Assembly (NCBI RefSeq): GCF_051401765.1
Contig: NC_135071.1
Span: 10,766,961-10,830,960, forward strand
Direction: 5' to 3'
Source of the DNA: Calliopsis andreniformis
Lineage: Eukaryota > Arthropoda > Insecta > Hymenoptera > Andrenidae
Length of the DNA stretch: 64,000 bases
A model generated the notes under the pieces. It saw only the letters and a program-made list of their open reading frames with translations. It was not told the DNA's origin and did not search any database. This document shows, in pieces, positions 47,041-59,990 of the stretch. Each line of letters begins with the position of its first letter. Within the stretch, counting starts at the first letter, position 1. The translations under genes were made by a program, and so were the position numbers.

Positions 47041-48699
47041 TCTAGTAAAGAACAGAAAAATGTCTCGGATATTTGTGTTATATCGAAATGATCAGTTCTC
47101 TGAAAACGTGAAGTGATATATTTTCGGTTTGAAGTTAAATTATATATGTTCTCATTTTTTTAGGTGTGTGTGAACATAACTTCTGTAATTATATTTTAAT
47201 AAAAAAATTAGTCAAAGATTACAATTTTTGACATATTAAAGTGTCAATGATAAATTAAGACAAATGAACGTATATTAGGGTTAGTTCAATTCTTTCTAAA
47301 ATATTTTGTTAAAGCTGCCGCAATGAATTGCAAAAATAAATGTAAAGTAGTGCAAGGGATTCCATAATATATGTGCAGGTATTATGTTAAATTATTATTA
47401 GTCACCACTTCTCGTTTTTACTTCCTTTTTTATTACGGCGTATTATGTTGGTCATTCCTGTTTGAGAATCTTCTTTTTTTATCCGATGAACATTTGTTCT
47501 TTTTCGTCGGCTGCCACGAAAACTGGTTTTACGAACGTGAATCAAGAGAACAAAGGTAAAGAACGATGATAGAAGTAACGTGATTTAATTAAGTACTAAA
47601 ATCAAATTTTATAACGAATAGCTTTTTTGTAGGCAATATTAGCTTCAATTCTTTCGAATAAAGTTCAGTATTTGTGTATTTAAGTTTAGTTGTGTATAAT
47701 TGTTACCAAAAAAATGACGAAAAGTTGTCTCATAAAAAATTAGTCAATAATGGATAAATATTGTTTCAAAATGCGATGTAAAATTTTACTTTCAGGATTG
47801 TTATTTTGAAATTCATTTCAAGCAAGAGAAAGCATTTTATTTTCACAAATTTTGCTGGAACTCTAAATGCTTTCTCACTTTTAGCTGGCAACGACAGAAA
47901 CTCGCAACTAAGTATGCAAAGCAGCATCATCTGTTCTTATTATCTTTTATTTCTTATCCAACGTGCTAAAGAGGTGTCTTGATTATGATATTACACACCT
48001 GTTTCCACGCAACCTTACATACGTTTTTGGTAAAGTTTGGACATGTGCCCGCCATGTTTCCTCCCTAAGTTTCGCGTTGCATCGAGGATGAATATTTGCA
48101 TAATGCAAAAGTGTTGGTACAAGTTTCGAGTTTTCAATTTTGAACTTAAAACAATTCGAATTTGCTGATAGTTTAGTGCAAATTAATAAAAAGAAAATAA
48201 ATAAATAAAAAATAAATAAAAAATTAGAGTTAAAATAAGCGAAAGTTTTACAAAATATATGAATTGAATCAGTTCTCCTTCCATTGTCAAATATTTTGTT
48301 ATAATTATTCGAACTATATTATGATACATTTAATTAATCAAAAATTAGTATGAGGCCGGGAAATGACAAGATTTCAAATATCAAAATGGCCTATATCGCT
48401 AGTGTTATCATAAATGGTAATCTATTTCCAAAAGTGATTAATTACATTACTCATAATTATACAAAAAAGAATATTCACCAACTTGGAAACTTTAGTAATT
48501 ACTAGATACAACGATAGAATGCGACATCAAATCAATTTAATATTAAATAACCTCGTCAATTATTTATAAAACTACATATCTATACGTAGCTACTCTAAAG
48601 TATTCATAAACTACATAATGGGTTATTCCAAATACGATTAAATATTGTATAAATATTACCTAAAACTAGAGATATTTGAGTTGATGCCCGAAGAAAAAT
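47041..48699. repeat. AT-rich stretch with a 12-bp stem and AATA-type simple repeats
   Basis: GAGAAAGCATTT (47,827-47,838) pairs perfectly with AAATGCTTTCTC (47,866-47,877) over a 27-base loop. AAATAAATAAATAAAAAATA-type simple repeat lies at about 48,188-48,222. No gene. Confidence 0.5.
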
Positions 48700-49170
48700 A
48701 GCCGAGCAGATATGTCATCTCAGAATCCAGTCGTTTCTGACACGAATTAAATCGCTCCAGCAGAAACAAATTCGCCGACCGATACATTTATAGAGCGCAT
48801 TCGTTCTCCGCGAACGGAATCGGAGACAGAACGGAAACGGTGCCAGTGGAATCGTTTTTCCAGGAAGGACCCTGTACGCCTGAGGAAATCCACTTTTCCG
48901 TGCTGCCAGTCGAGCAAACATCCTGCTCTCTTATCCCCAAAAGACGTAGCTCTCTCTGCACGTATATACGCGGTCTCTGGCTCCCGACGATGAGGATACT
49001 GCCTGTTTACTGTAGGAATCACACCGTACTGCCTCCGCACTACCACAAAATTCAACAGCTCTACTCTGCCAACCCCTACCTCGATGTTCGTATAGTGCCT
49101 GTTAGATTTCTTCCTCTGCCAGTTGTAATATCGTTTGGTTTATACCGATACTCCCTACGGTGCTTGTAGA
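48700..49170. other. GC-rich intronic island
   Basis: Overlapping frames of 102-109 codons are open on opposite strands (minus 48,747-49,055, plus 48,840-49,169). Neither has known features. Candidate regulatory or conserved non-coding DNA. Confidence 0.35.
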
Positions 49171-50335
49171 ATGCAGGTCGCTTGTTTTCAGTGTTCTTGC
49201 TGTTGGTGATGATTGCTTTGTTCGCTTCTTATGTTAGTTGTGTTAAATAAAATATTAATACTTCTCGTTTAATTATAGTGTGATCAATAATTTTATTCTC
49301 GCTACTATTTTATTTGATGGTTTGATTTATGAGAGAGTTCTGTGTAGTAGATAACTCCACGGTTGTATTGTATTTTGTATTCGTAATACGTGTTGAATAA
49401 ATTGCAGTTTTAAGGGCTAGAGCACTTTTGTTGATCATTACTACTATATGTATACCTACAATTTTTGTCGATGGTATGTATATTTATTATTGGAAAAATT
49501 TATTGTATTTAAAATATGAAGTTATCAGCTTTTTATATTATTCAAAATCCTTCAAATACATAGTTGAATTTTTCAGCTACATTGTACTGTAGTTCATTTC
49601 GATTGTTAGTAATGCTCGCCCCACAGACTTCACCCTCGTTATTTGTTTATTCACTTGTTAACAGTCTTCCAATTTTCATCACAACCGCATTCCCTTTCAT
49701 CTGCTCCACTTCTTATTGAGTATACTCACGCGATCATTTGTCCCTAACGCCGCTGCTCTCGTCATTTTCGCATTCCCACATTTCCCCCATTTTTTTCCTT
49801 TGTTTGTTACTCTTGCTTTTCAGCAACCACCGTCATCTTGCCACTTTGCTGTTCCTCGCCGAGCCTCCTTTTTGTTACTTTGTTCATTCGGCTTGATGTC
49901 ACCATCCTTTTCATCGCTGGATTTTGCCAGTCAGCTGCCCTTTGAGATTCCTACAGAGATTCTACCTACATCGAGTAATAATGCCTCCACAATAATGCAA
50001 ACCACAGCTCAGACAACGGGATACCATTGTGCCTAGGTGTATTTCTCTGCTTTGGTGACAGACTTTTGGACATTAAGGGAATTTGGTGGCTGGCTTTGAT
50101 GCTGTTCGTTTCGAGAGTGTGGTTTCTAGCGTAACAAGGGCTCGTGGACGTAACTCTTTATGGAATTATTAACTATGAAAAGTAGAATGATTAAAGAAAT
50201 TGGGCATATAAGGCTGTATAATACGACGATAGGTATTAAATGTGTATTTTGAATCAAATATCCAAGTGTGCATGTCATAATAGAATTTCTGACATGATTT
50301 TACATGCAAAAATAGAACAAAGAGTTCGTGTGGAC
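49171..50335. other. Intronic stretch with a pyrimidine-rich block at 49,620-49,960
   Basis: The block is strongly C/T-biased on the + strand, and the 106-codon plus frame (49,716-50,036) reflects that bias (runs of F, S, P, L). No gene called. Confidence 0.4.
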
Positions 50336-50427
50336 TGTGTCTGACTTAGAACTTATTCTACTAGCGGTGTGCATTAGCTAAGACAGGCGCAGCAGATAAG
50401 CTAGTAGAACAAGTCCAGTCAGACACA
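50336..50427. mobile_element. Hairpin repeat, second copy of the family at 2523-2628
   Basis: TGTCTGACTTAGAACTTATT then CTACTAGC (50,338-50,365) pairs with GCTAGTAGAACAAGTCCAGT then CAGACA (50,400-50,425), giving a near-complete hairpin. The same order of motifs (GAACTTATTCTACT, GTGTGC, TTAG, GACGCAG-like, TAAG, GTCCAGT, CACATT) is found at 2530-2628. The CAGGGTG-starting part of the 2.5-kb copy is not evident here, so this may be a solo end. Confidence 0.65.
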
Positions 50428-52139
50428 TTATTCTTTCTAATTTTTCAGTTCCAAAATCGTTTTATTTATTTCAATTCTTAGATTCCAATTTCTGATACAG
50501 TATCGTCTATCTCTTCTAGAACAGTTTTCTCAAATAAAAGGTTTTCCTTTTAAAATGGATTAATCATGTTTTTCGTTCTATATAAGTACATATTAAAGTT
50601 TTCTAGACATATTCCTCTGCACATTTGTGTTCTTAATAGCCTTCACTGATAGCTGAGTGCAAAATGTGGGACGAGAAACTTCCAACGCTACGTTAAGGTT
50701 ACGTTCTCCTGCTTGAAGCTCTTCTTCCACGAATTCAGCCCTTTCGAGGTGCTCTTTTTTGTAAATATATTCCATCGTCATTCTTCTATCCTTTTTGCTC
50801 GTGGCAGCAGCTTCCTTTTGCTTGGCTTCCGACAACTACTTATCCTCTGGGACTTTATGTCACAGTTGCACCTGCAGAATGTAATATTGCTCCGCGCACA
50901 GTATACACCCTCGTAAATACGAATATGCACGATCTTCTATATTACAACGTTGCTGGGGCTCACTTACATGAAGAAAGAGATAAATAGGAGCAAGTGAGAC
51001 GAGTAGTTTCTCTGTAATACGAACAGTAATCGGCTAATACAGATCTGCCTGTAGACGATGCACATATTCAGTGACGACTGCAAATAAAATACGATATGAT
51101 ATAAAGTGGAGCAATATAGGATATTAAATTTAATAGCTGCAGTGAGAAGTGTCAGGGTTTTAAAGGCTGAAAATGTTTGCTATATATTTTTATATAACCA
51201 CATTTGACGAAAAGTAATTTAGTATGACAAGAATTTGGGTCCAGGGAGAGTGCATTAAAAAATATTAATTAATTTAGGAAGGAAACTTTGAGAGAATATT
51301 TAGTTTACTAGATTAAATTCAATTACTTTAAAAAGTAGTTTCGAACCTTATTTTAGAAGCTAAAAAAGAGGTGAACGCTGAATTTTTGTAGCAATTTAAC
51401 CAGTTCAGTGGTATGAGGGAAAATAATTAACTTGAAACTGTTTGAAAGATCTTTTTAGAAACGTGTACATAAATTTTTTTCAGAATATTTTTTCGACAAG
51501 TGAAGAAAAATAGAATCCACAACGTTATGTTAGGTTTGCAATTTTATTCATTTTGACATGGAATTCTTTTTATCATTAAGATTTTTCTGATTTTAAAATA
51601 AACAATGTAATTACTATAGAAAATTACATTTTTTCATGTATTTTCAAATTTTATGCATGGAGATCTTATTACAAGATAGTAAAGTACATAGATTATTCAT
51701 AAATAATCTAATTGAAATCAAATCTATTTGATACAATATAAACGAAATCCTTGTTAATGATCTACATGACGCGACGTTAAACTCTTATAAAGAAAATCTA
51801 ATTAAAAAACAACGAATATTTTTTACAATTTTTATACTACAAAATATTACAAAAATGCACGTTACTTTTTTTTAGTTATTTTTAGCAAAAACGTTCTTAC
51901 ATTAAATAACGATATTATATAATTTCCCTGAACACCTTGATTTTTCAATTATGTCATTGTAGCAACAAATGCGCGACTTCTCATTATGTCATCCCACTCA
52001 TTCAGAATCTAGAGCTTGCCATCGAGGCACACTGTGACTTATAAACGAGTTTGTACATCAATATTTGCACGATCTGCCCGTCGAAGCTTCGGTTAGTGAA
52101 AAGGAAATCCGATGATGGCTATCGCGACACGAATTAACA
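50428..52139. other. Intronic non-coding stretch
   Basis: Frames at 50,593-50,916 overlap on both strands and are not recognisable. The remainder is AT-rich. Confidence 0.45.
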
Positions 52140-52380
52140 GTGAAGGGTGTATCGTGTGAGGTAGCTAATTTCCGCGCGTTCCACGGAACCAATTAAAACG
52201 ATTTCCCGGCGTCGCGTTCTGCGGGGACAATGGTGTTTCCCTGCGGCCGTTCTCGGCCAAGCAATTTCCCGCGTGTCTGAAAAGAGAATTCAGCTGACAC
52301 AATATGCAGCCATTTGGAGGGCGGCCAAATGAAACTGAAAAATTACGAGCCGGGCAAAAGCTATGGTTCATATTCTCATC
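52140..52380. other. GC-rich intronic island
   Basis: A short CpG-rich patch with a 68-codon minus frame (52,165-52,371) lacking known features. Possible regulatory block. Confidence 0.35.
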
Positions 52381-55300
52381 GCGATAGAGAGAACATGTGT
52401 GGTCTGTGACACTTTTTTATTCCGTGTAACACAGTTCTACCACGCGAAAAAGTTTTTCCCAAAAATAATTAAATTTTGGGAGAGTTTGTGAAATAGTAAT
52501 GAAGTAGCTTGGTTTACAAATTTTAACATTATTGGTTATATATGATCATAAAATGTGGGAATTTTTTGAAGAATATTAGATAACAGTTTAATATTATTTA
52601 ATTCGTTAATTTAAAGTTACGATATAGTACAGCTTTATGTATCTTCAATAAGTGAAAGTGACAAGGTGGCGTATATTTTTAATAGAATTATAGGTAGTAC
52701 AATTTTTAGGCATTCTTTTAAGCTCTACTTCTTTAAACGTTACAACTTTTCACACTCATTATTACTGTAAATATTTAACATCATTTTATCGTTTAATTAA
52801 TGACACTGATTTCTTTTTTACTGGTACAGTTCCTAAGTAGCTGTAAAATCAAATTTCGAAATTTTCTTCGTTGTAGGAACTTTTCAAAGGAATACTAACA
52901 TGGTGAAATTTAAAGTAGATGAAGATTCACCAGAACAAAGTGCTCCTTCAATCTACATTTTACTTTATGTTTGAAGATCCAAAGCAAGTTTTCCAAGATA
53001 ATAAGATCAGTGTCTGTGGGATTAGGAAGAGGAATCGAGCGATTCCCTTATTAAAATTACGTCTAGTTGGTCTGATTTAGAATTGAATGGCAGGGCTACC
53101 GAGAATTGGGGGACCTCTGAATAAAGTAAATAAAATTAATGAATGAAGGACAGGATACATTTGATTTTAACTTCCTAGGATTTTTATATCGCGTTGAATA
53201 AAAGATGTGGACAGGGCAATTTCTTCATGGTATAATCAAACGGTAGGAATAATTAATTTCTACAATTAATCAGTCCAAATAAAAGAATATAAAAGAATCA
53301 ATTCTTTTCAGCTTGATATTATATGCAACTAATGAAAGTTTTAATTTAGAGTTTGAATATTTTTAGGACTGCATGTATAAATAATTACATTCAAAGTTTT
53401 TTATAAAATTAATATGATAAAAGTATAGCTTGTTAGCGAGGCTCACAGAAATTGAAATTTTTTAATTTATATAACATAACCTGTGAAGGGGTAAACAAAT
53501 TAATTGGTATATCCTTTGACCGAAACAGACAAATCAGTCAGCGAATTTCAATTCTGTAATTACACTCATCCCATTAGAAAGGCTGCTGTTGATCTCCGCC
53601 CCACAAAAGCAAACACCTCGATGCACACCCTTCGCGACGAGAACAATTCTCGTTATCGTTTCCCCTCGTTTTCATCGTGCGTTTGTCTCTCCCCAATTTG
53701 CCCCTTTCCCCAGGACGTGTCACTCTAACCGCTTTTATACCACACGAGGTACTAAGCGGGTCTTACGATCTAGAGCACTATGGGAAACGAATCCTAATGG
53801 TTCTTTCTAGTAGGAGTTTCGAGAGTTCTCAGTAATTTGCTTCTTTTTCTTCCTGTACATTAAAGAATCTTTTAGTCATAGACAATAATAACAAAACTAT
53901 TCTTTTAACAACGTGCTTCACAAACATCTTCGTTAATTCAACGGCGTTCTAGGTTACTGATGAAGCTCTTGAAATCTTCAATGCACTATCGCTGACGTTC
54001 GTGTGTGCAGAGAAATGATGCGACGGAAGTTCAGAGAATGCTGAAATAGTCTAGGTTCTCTCTTAACGCGAAAGACAGAAACGTTGGATGAATGAGAAGA
54101 AAGGGTAGCGTGCTGATTACAAGGGACTCGGTGAGAAGCAAACAAGAGAAGTTCGAAGCTCTTTACCGGATAGAGAATCCTCAGGGAGGCAGTCTGAGTA
54201 TATCCTCAGAAATATTTAATCATAGTACTTGCTGAGTATCCAGCAGTCTAATAGGCTTGCCATAGGTCCTTCCATCTTTTTCCAGTTCTCATTCTTGCAT
54301 TCACCTGTTTTCTTCTTTCTTCTCCTCATTTTTATAAGATTCTACCAGAGTTTATTACAGAGGTATCAAAATTTCAGTCGAAATTGATAGTTCTTTAGAT
54401 ATGTTATTCTAAAAAACCGATAATATTTGGTTGCTCCACTAGCCACTGTGTATTTGATTTTAGCATGTACACGTGTTGCAATTAGTGTGTGACTAGTAGT
54501 TATTGACTGTGCACATAGTTTGACTGTACTCACGTCATAAGTGATCGATCATCGATTAGTCTAGTAATTGTTCAGTTGATTATAGGTTCGTCACTGGAGG
54601 AGTACGCTTGGATGAAATGCAAATGTCATTTGGTGTCGCTTTGGGCGAAAGTTTTGAACAGAAAATTATTCTTCCTACGATAAAACTAGGTTTGCGAGAG
54701 AAGTCGCGGCGGTTGGAAGGAAGTCAAAGCATAGATTGTAAGAACGGGTTATCCAGAATCAAGATAAGAGAAAGTTACTAGAACTCCTTGAAATTATGAC
54801 AGAGAACGGATATTTAATGGGAATTATTGACCGTTCAACTTCGATATCATTCAGGCTATAATTCATAGCTGGTTTTACCAATCTGTTCATAGATTATCAT
54901 CTTTTCAGTATCAGATATATGAGATACGAACATCAGAAAAAAAATTACAGGCTACTAGTCATTAGAAATTATTAATAAATAATGTAAATGAAAATTAAGT
55001 TTTTAACACATACGTACACGTAAACGTAATCATATTACATTAATTTACGAGTAATGGGGTGCTATAATATGTTTTTTTATAAATATAGGATTCTGGATAT
55101 CAAAACAATTTTATTTATATCAGAAATACAAAATTACATATTCTTTTCTTTTTTAAAAAAGCTCATGAGTCATGAGACGTCTAGGAGTTTATAGGTTAAA
55201 AGATTAATTTTGTTACTGTATATGAGATCTTTGCGAAATATTAAAGCGGAATACGTAAACAGTAAAAGATAATGAGAAAGTGTATATTAAATTGCTTTAA

Positions 55301-55779
55301 TACAGTCACGGTAGGGAGGAAACAAAGCGATTACATCACCAGTGACCGTGCAAGGTATTGTCTACCCTAGTCTGACCCATTTCGCGTTTTTCCACTTCCT
55401 ATCCAATCATCGTTCTCTTCTACTAGCTGCAATTATTTCTTCCATTTCTACTTCACTGTATTAGATCAGCCCTTTTAATCACACAACGTTCATTCTACTA
55501 AGCCTTTTAAAAAAGATTTGTTTATCAATCTATTTCCACCTAATAAACAATTCTTCATTTAAATGACAAGTCTCCTACACAACACATTTGTTAAAATTTA
55601 CTAACAGACACAATTTTAGCAAATATGGAATATTTGATTAAAAAATATCTTTACAGAAATTCACGTGAAAGTTTATCCATAATTAGTGAAATAAATCATC
55701 GAATGTTAAATTGTTAAAAATTTACAGTTTTGTTCCCAAGTTCCTTTTCTTTTATACACAGAAAGAAACATTCAATATT
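52381..55779. other. Intronic non-coding stretch
   Basis: AT-rich, with a small GC-richer patch at 53,590-53,760 where two plus frames overlap. No gene, RNA or mobile element recognised. Confidence 0.4.
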
Positions 55780-56200
55780 ATCGTGTGGATAAAATTCGTC
55801 TCCTCGTTTCCTGAATTTGCATCGCATCTTGAACCTATTTTCACCGTGATCCTCAGCCACCGATTTGGCTGGCGTTTGAAATGAGTTGAACGCTCGATTT
55901 CAATCGTGTACACATGGTTGAGATGGAAAATGGCTCGGTTATCGACATCAATCGCACGAAAAGCGATTCGAAATTAACGGGATCCTATTTCCTCGCGGAA
56001 CGAGTCATGCCGAATCCACAATGGATAATATTCGCCAAGGCAAGGAGCGAGGGAAGCCCGTAATAAAGGAGACAGAAGGAATAATCGTTCGAGAAATCCC
56101 TCGCCTCGATATCGCCTGGAAGTATCGCGCCCCTTCACGATTCTGAATAATTTAAAACTCGTTCCTCGACGTAAATGTACCAAGAATTTCAAGACGTTTA
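55780..56200. other. GC-richer intronic island
   Basis: Raised CpG content; the minus frame at 55,974-56,192 (72 codons) is unremarkable. Possible regulatory block. Confidence 0.35.
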
Positions 56201-57120
56201 ATATCAGAATCGGAGGAGTGCAGGATTGACCTGATTAAAGGAAAATCTTCGAAAGGATTGTTCCGAATATCGCTGTTTACTGCTTTGAATTTATTGTCTC
56301 TGATTTCTATTCTACATTCTGTTCTGGCTTTCAGATTCCTTCCTCTCTGTTTTTAATTGAAGGAGGTTAATGTTTTCATGAAAAGAGAGTATAAATGAAA
56401 AATTTTACATTTTATTTCAGCAGTTTCTAGTTAGGAATCAACGACTTTTTTATGATAGTTCTAAAAGTCCTATTGGGAACGCAGGTTAATACGTTTGATG
56501 CCACTATCGAAGCATTGTCGATATAGTATCGGTTAGTCTCTTAAAGGTAGGAATTGGTGGCACATGGAACATCGCATGCTACGATGGCTACGTCGACAAT
56601 GCTTTGACAGTGTTGTCCAACTAGACAGAGAAAGACAATAACTATAAAAGAATCTGAAATTGAATTTTCCGCACGTTTAGACAATTTTGAACATATTGCG
56701 TCTTCTTCAGTGCAAAATAGCAGTAAAATATTTTTAGCAGATACTGCTTTTCTTCATAGTTGAGCAGAGTGGCAGCGAATGCGTTAATCGCACTACTGGT
56801 TGGCCATTTGGCTGATGAGGTTTGATGAGGGATAGTCAATCAAAAGCAATAAGTAGTTTGTCACGAAGTAAGAGATACATATCACAAAATAATATCCTAT
56901 TTCATTTAAAGGGGCTGCATAATATTGACCATGGTAAATTTTCCCAATACAGTTCTGATAGAGCTAAAACTGAAGGTAGATTTCAACTGAATCGTGTGTC
57001 GAAACTCAGCTGAGACCATCGTAGGGCCTAGGTTTAGCTAGGGGTCTTGTGCAAATAAGACAAATTTCCCTGGACACAGAACCGTATAAACAATACAGCG
57101 TTCGAATTAAAATAACAAAG
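56201..57120. other. Intronic non-coding stretch
   Basis: Small frames only. CATTGTCGA (about 56,513) and TCGACAATG (about 56,593) form a short distant inverted pair. Nothing else seen. Confidence 0.4.
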
Positions 57121-57660
57121 AGGGGTCAGAGTGATATTTTTCCATTGCACGCTCGTAGGGGACCTACGCGGTCGCCTTTGTTGTCCACAGAGGTTCCAGT
57201 TTAATTTTCTTGCGCCGATACGCAAATATCCCTTGGGCTCGGCGTCTTTCCTTTTCGTCGCTTGCGATGGGAACCGACCGCGAGTCACGTCGGCGGAGGA
57301 AGCCCAATGACCTGCAGGCGACGTGCCTCCCACTCATCTGGGAATCGTTCGATTTTCCATCGGGGCCGGCGAGTTTTTCGCGGTCTTCGATTTTCCCGAC
57401 AAAGGAATCGGAAAACACAGAACGGGCCGCTACGTTTTAGTATTCCGAGGATGCGCGCGCGGCACAGATTTCGAGGACTTCCGATGCACCTGGAGGAATA
57501 TTCAATCGTACATGATTCCCTTTTCGCGGCGAACGAATACCATCCCCTCACTTACAAATTTCATCGTAAATTCCCGCTGCAACGCGCTGCTGCCGCATAA
57601 AAACCTGTATTGCTGCCGGTGCTGTGCATATTTTTGTCCTCCGACGGTATGACGCGTGGA
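57121..57660. other. Strongly GC-rich intronic island
   Basis: About 540 bp of CpG-rich DNA. At least five overlapping frames on both strands are open (plus 57,210-57,440, 57,262-57,600, 57,323-57,652; minus 57,034-57,333, 57,164-57,418, 57,285-57,551). That pattern argues for composition rather than coding. Candidate enhancer, internal promoter or non-coding RNA exon. Confidence 0.4.
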
Positions 57661-59190
57661 AGCTATTGTTGGGTCCAGAGGTAAAATTCAGCATTGATGA
57701 TTTTATTAGCCACTTAACGACTTATGAAATTTTTGGAATACGGATCTAGATGAAACGTCTCTTTCAATTTCATTTGTTCGCGAATACAATAGTCTCTTTT
57801 AACTGCATTTGTTCGCGAGAAATTTTAACTCAGTAAATAATGGTAATACGCAGTGGTTAAGACTTGTTGAAATTTTTCGTGTTTCTAAATTCGTTATCCA
57901 TGAGAAATTTGTAACATTTTATAACACCATGCAAATTTATATTAACAGTTAAAGGGGTTAGAAGAGATCTTTTTGTAACGGTTTACGAAATTCATAGACA
58001 GTGTACTTTCGTACTATTTCCGCTCAGAGAATATTTTATTGTTGGTAAAAACTCGCGATGTAACTTAGGACCAGGGGAAGAAATGCGTCTGTCCTGGCGG
58101 ATTTATGCTCCTGTGACATCGGAAGATTTTTTAGTCATCCGTCGCGCGAACCGACGAAATGAGATCCCATGATCCTTGTTATCGTTCTCTCATCCGTCAT
58201 CCTTTTATTTTTCTGCAAACACGAAGCATCCTTCAGGGCTCTGTGGGGTGACGATGGCGTTTTCTTGAAGATCTGGAGAACTGTCACCTGTAACGGTACT
58301 GTGCTTCAAATCCTGTGATACACCTCTTTTATTTGATTCTCTAGTCGTGAGCAAAGCATCTTATTATAATATCAAGTTTACTATTGCTACAGAAGAAGTA
58401 GATGAGCGTGAAGAAAGAGAAATATTTTCAGAAAAATCTGTACATACTCTTAGATAATATGTTATTTCGCTAACATGATCGAATTCAACTCTTGTAATTT
58501 CTAAACCTTCAAATTTCCAACTTTTCAAATATTGGATATGCAAATGTATGATTTACAAATTTTCAGTCTTTTTATATATTTGTTCCGATTTTTTGAATTT
58601 CAATTCTTGGAAATCTGTGTTTGATATTTGAGTGAGCTAATCTCAGTGTAATAAGGATTAACCAAAATCTTACTTTATTTATTATGTTATAATACTTCTC
58701 TCTTTATGTTGTAATAGTCAATATACTAGCTAGCAAATAGTGGTTACTTTGTTAAAATGTATTCCTGTATCTGTTATCCTTTGCAAAATGATTAATCGTG
58801 TCTCTATTTTCTTATAATAGTATCAAATGACAGTTTGAATATTTATTGCTTAATTTACATTGCAACTAATTAGTTTGTACTTTGTAATCAATTGGGTGAA
58901 TTGGATCCACTCTACAGAACTTTATTAATTTGCTACAGTACGTTAAATTCCAGAATAACATAACTGGAATGTACTCTATTCCTCTTTCAAAATTTCAAAA
59001 TTATCAAATCTCGAAATTCAGGGTATTTTAAAAATCTCATAGAATTCACAGAACTTTCATGTATTTACTTCAAAACTGTAATACAATAACGAAAATACCA
59101 TAAAAGAAACAGATAGTAACAGTTTTATTCTAGAGCAGCTTTCAAGCTCAGGTGTTTATTTTCACAGATATACGAACAGTAAAAAAAATT
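57661..59190. other. Intronic non-coding stretch
   Basis: GC-richer at 58,040-58,300, otherwise AT-rich with TTTCAAAT-type low complexity near 58,495-58,620. No gene. Confidence 0.4.
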
Positions 59191-59990
59191 CCAAAAATTG
59201 ATCAACAGTGTTACAAAAACGTATCTAAATCACGCAAACCTTCAACCACCTGATCCAACAGTAAAGATAAACCCTCGTGTATATTTTCGTCTCTTTTATG
59301 GTTTCCCATTTTCTCGCTTGTCCCCTACATTTTGTCAGTTTAACAAAATCCTGAAGCCAGACGTTCTGATTTCGTTGTCCGATCGAAGCGGTACTTATCG
59401 TAAACGCCAACTGTTTATCGAGGATGGGCAGGTCTATCCATTTAATGGCACGTTATGTGCACTCGGTATAACAGAGAGCCTTGGGGAGTCAAGTGGTATT
59501 ATTCTGGGGCTGAAGGGTTTCCCAGTCGTTTTCTCAGCTCGATTTCGTCTCGTCACTGTCGTTCGTACCCTCTTTCGCGAGTTCTATCATATTTACACAA
59601 ACGTTATCTTTCAGCGGCTCTCACGGAACCTAAGAAAAACACAGCCCCTGAAATTACATGCGCTCGACCCCGCCATGGGGATCCGCGGATCGCCTCCGCC
59701 GTGGCATTGATAACAGAATGAAAATTTGTTCTTCTCCACCTCCGTCGGATTTCCGCTGGATGACGTATGATGGCGGGGAAAATCCTGGAGCGTTGAAAGA
59801 GACGCGTGGAAATATGCACTGTCACGATTGAGATATGACGTCATTAATTTTGCATGCGGCTGCTTCTTTGCTCTGGCCAAGGGTGCCCTGCGTGGAAACG
59901 GTACACCTAATTATCTCTTCTGCGGTTAGAGGCAAAGGAAGACGATCGGGGATGAAGGTTGAACGCTTTGAAGAGTAATGAGGCGGAGGT
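59191..59990. other. GC-rich island with the longest open frame of the window
   Basis: A 170-codon plus frame (59,198-59,710) begins at TTG, has no useful ATG until near its end, and resembles no family. Opposite-strand frames (59,604-59,880) are open too. I read it as low stop density in a GC-rich island (about 59,400-59,980). Confidence 0.3.

Noticed and set aside
47827..47877. Perfect 12-bp stem as a microRNA precursor
   Set aside because: Stem too short and loop too long for a typical pre-miRNA; pairing does not extend beyond the 12 bases.
59198..59710. 170-codon plus-strand open frame, the longest in the window
   Set aside because: Starts at TTG with no ATG until near its end, overlaps open frames on the other strand in a GC-rich island, and resembles no protein family.
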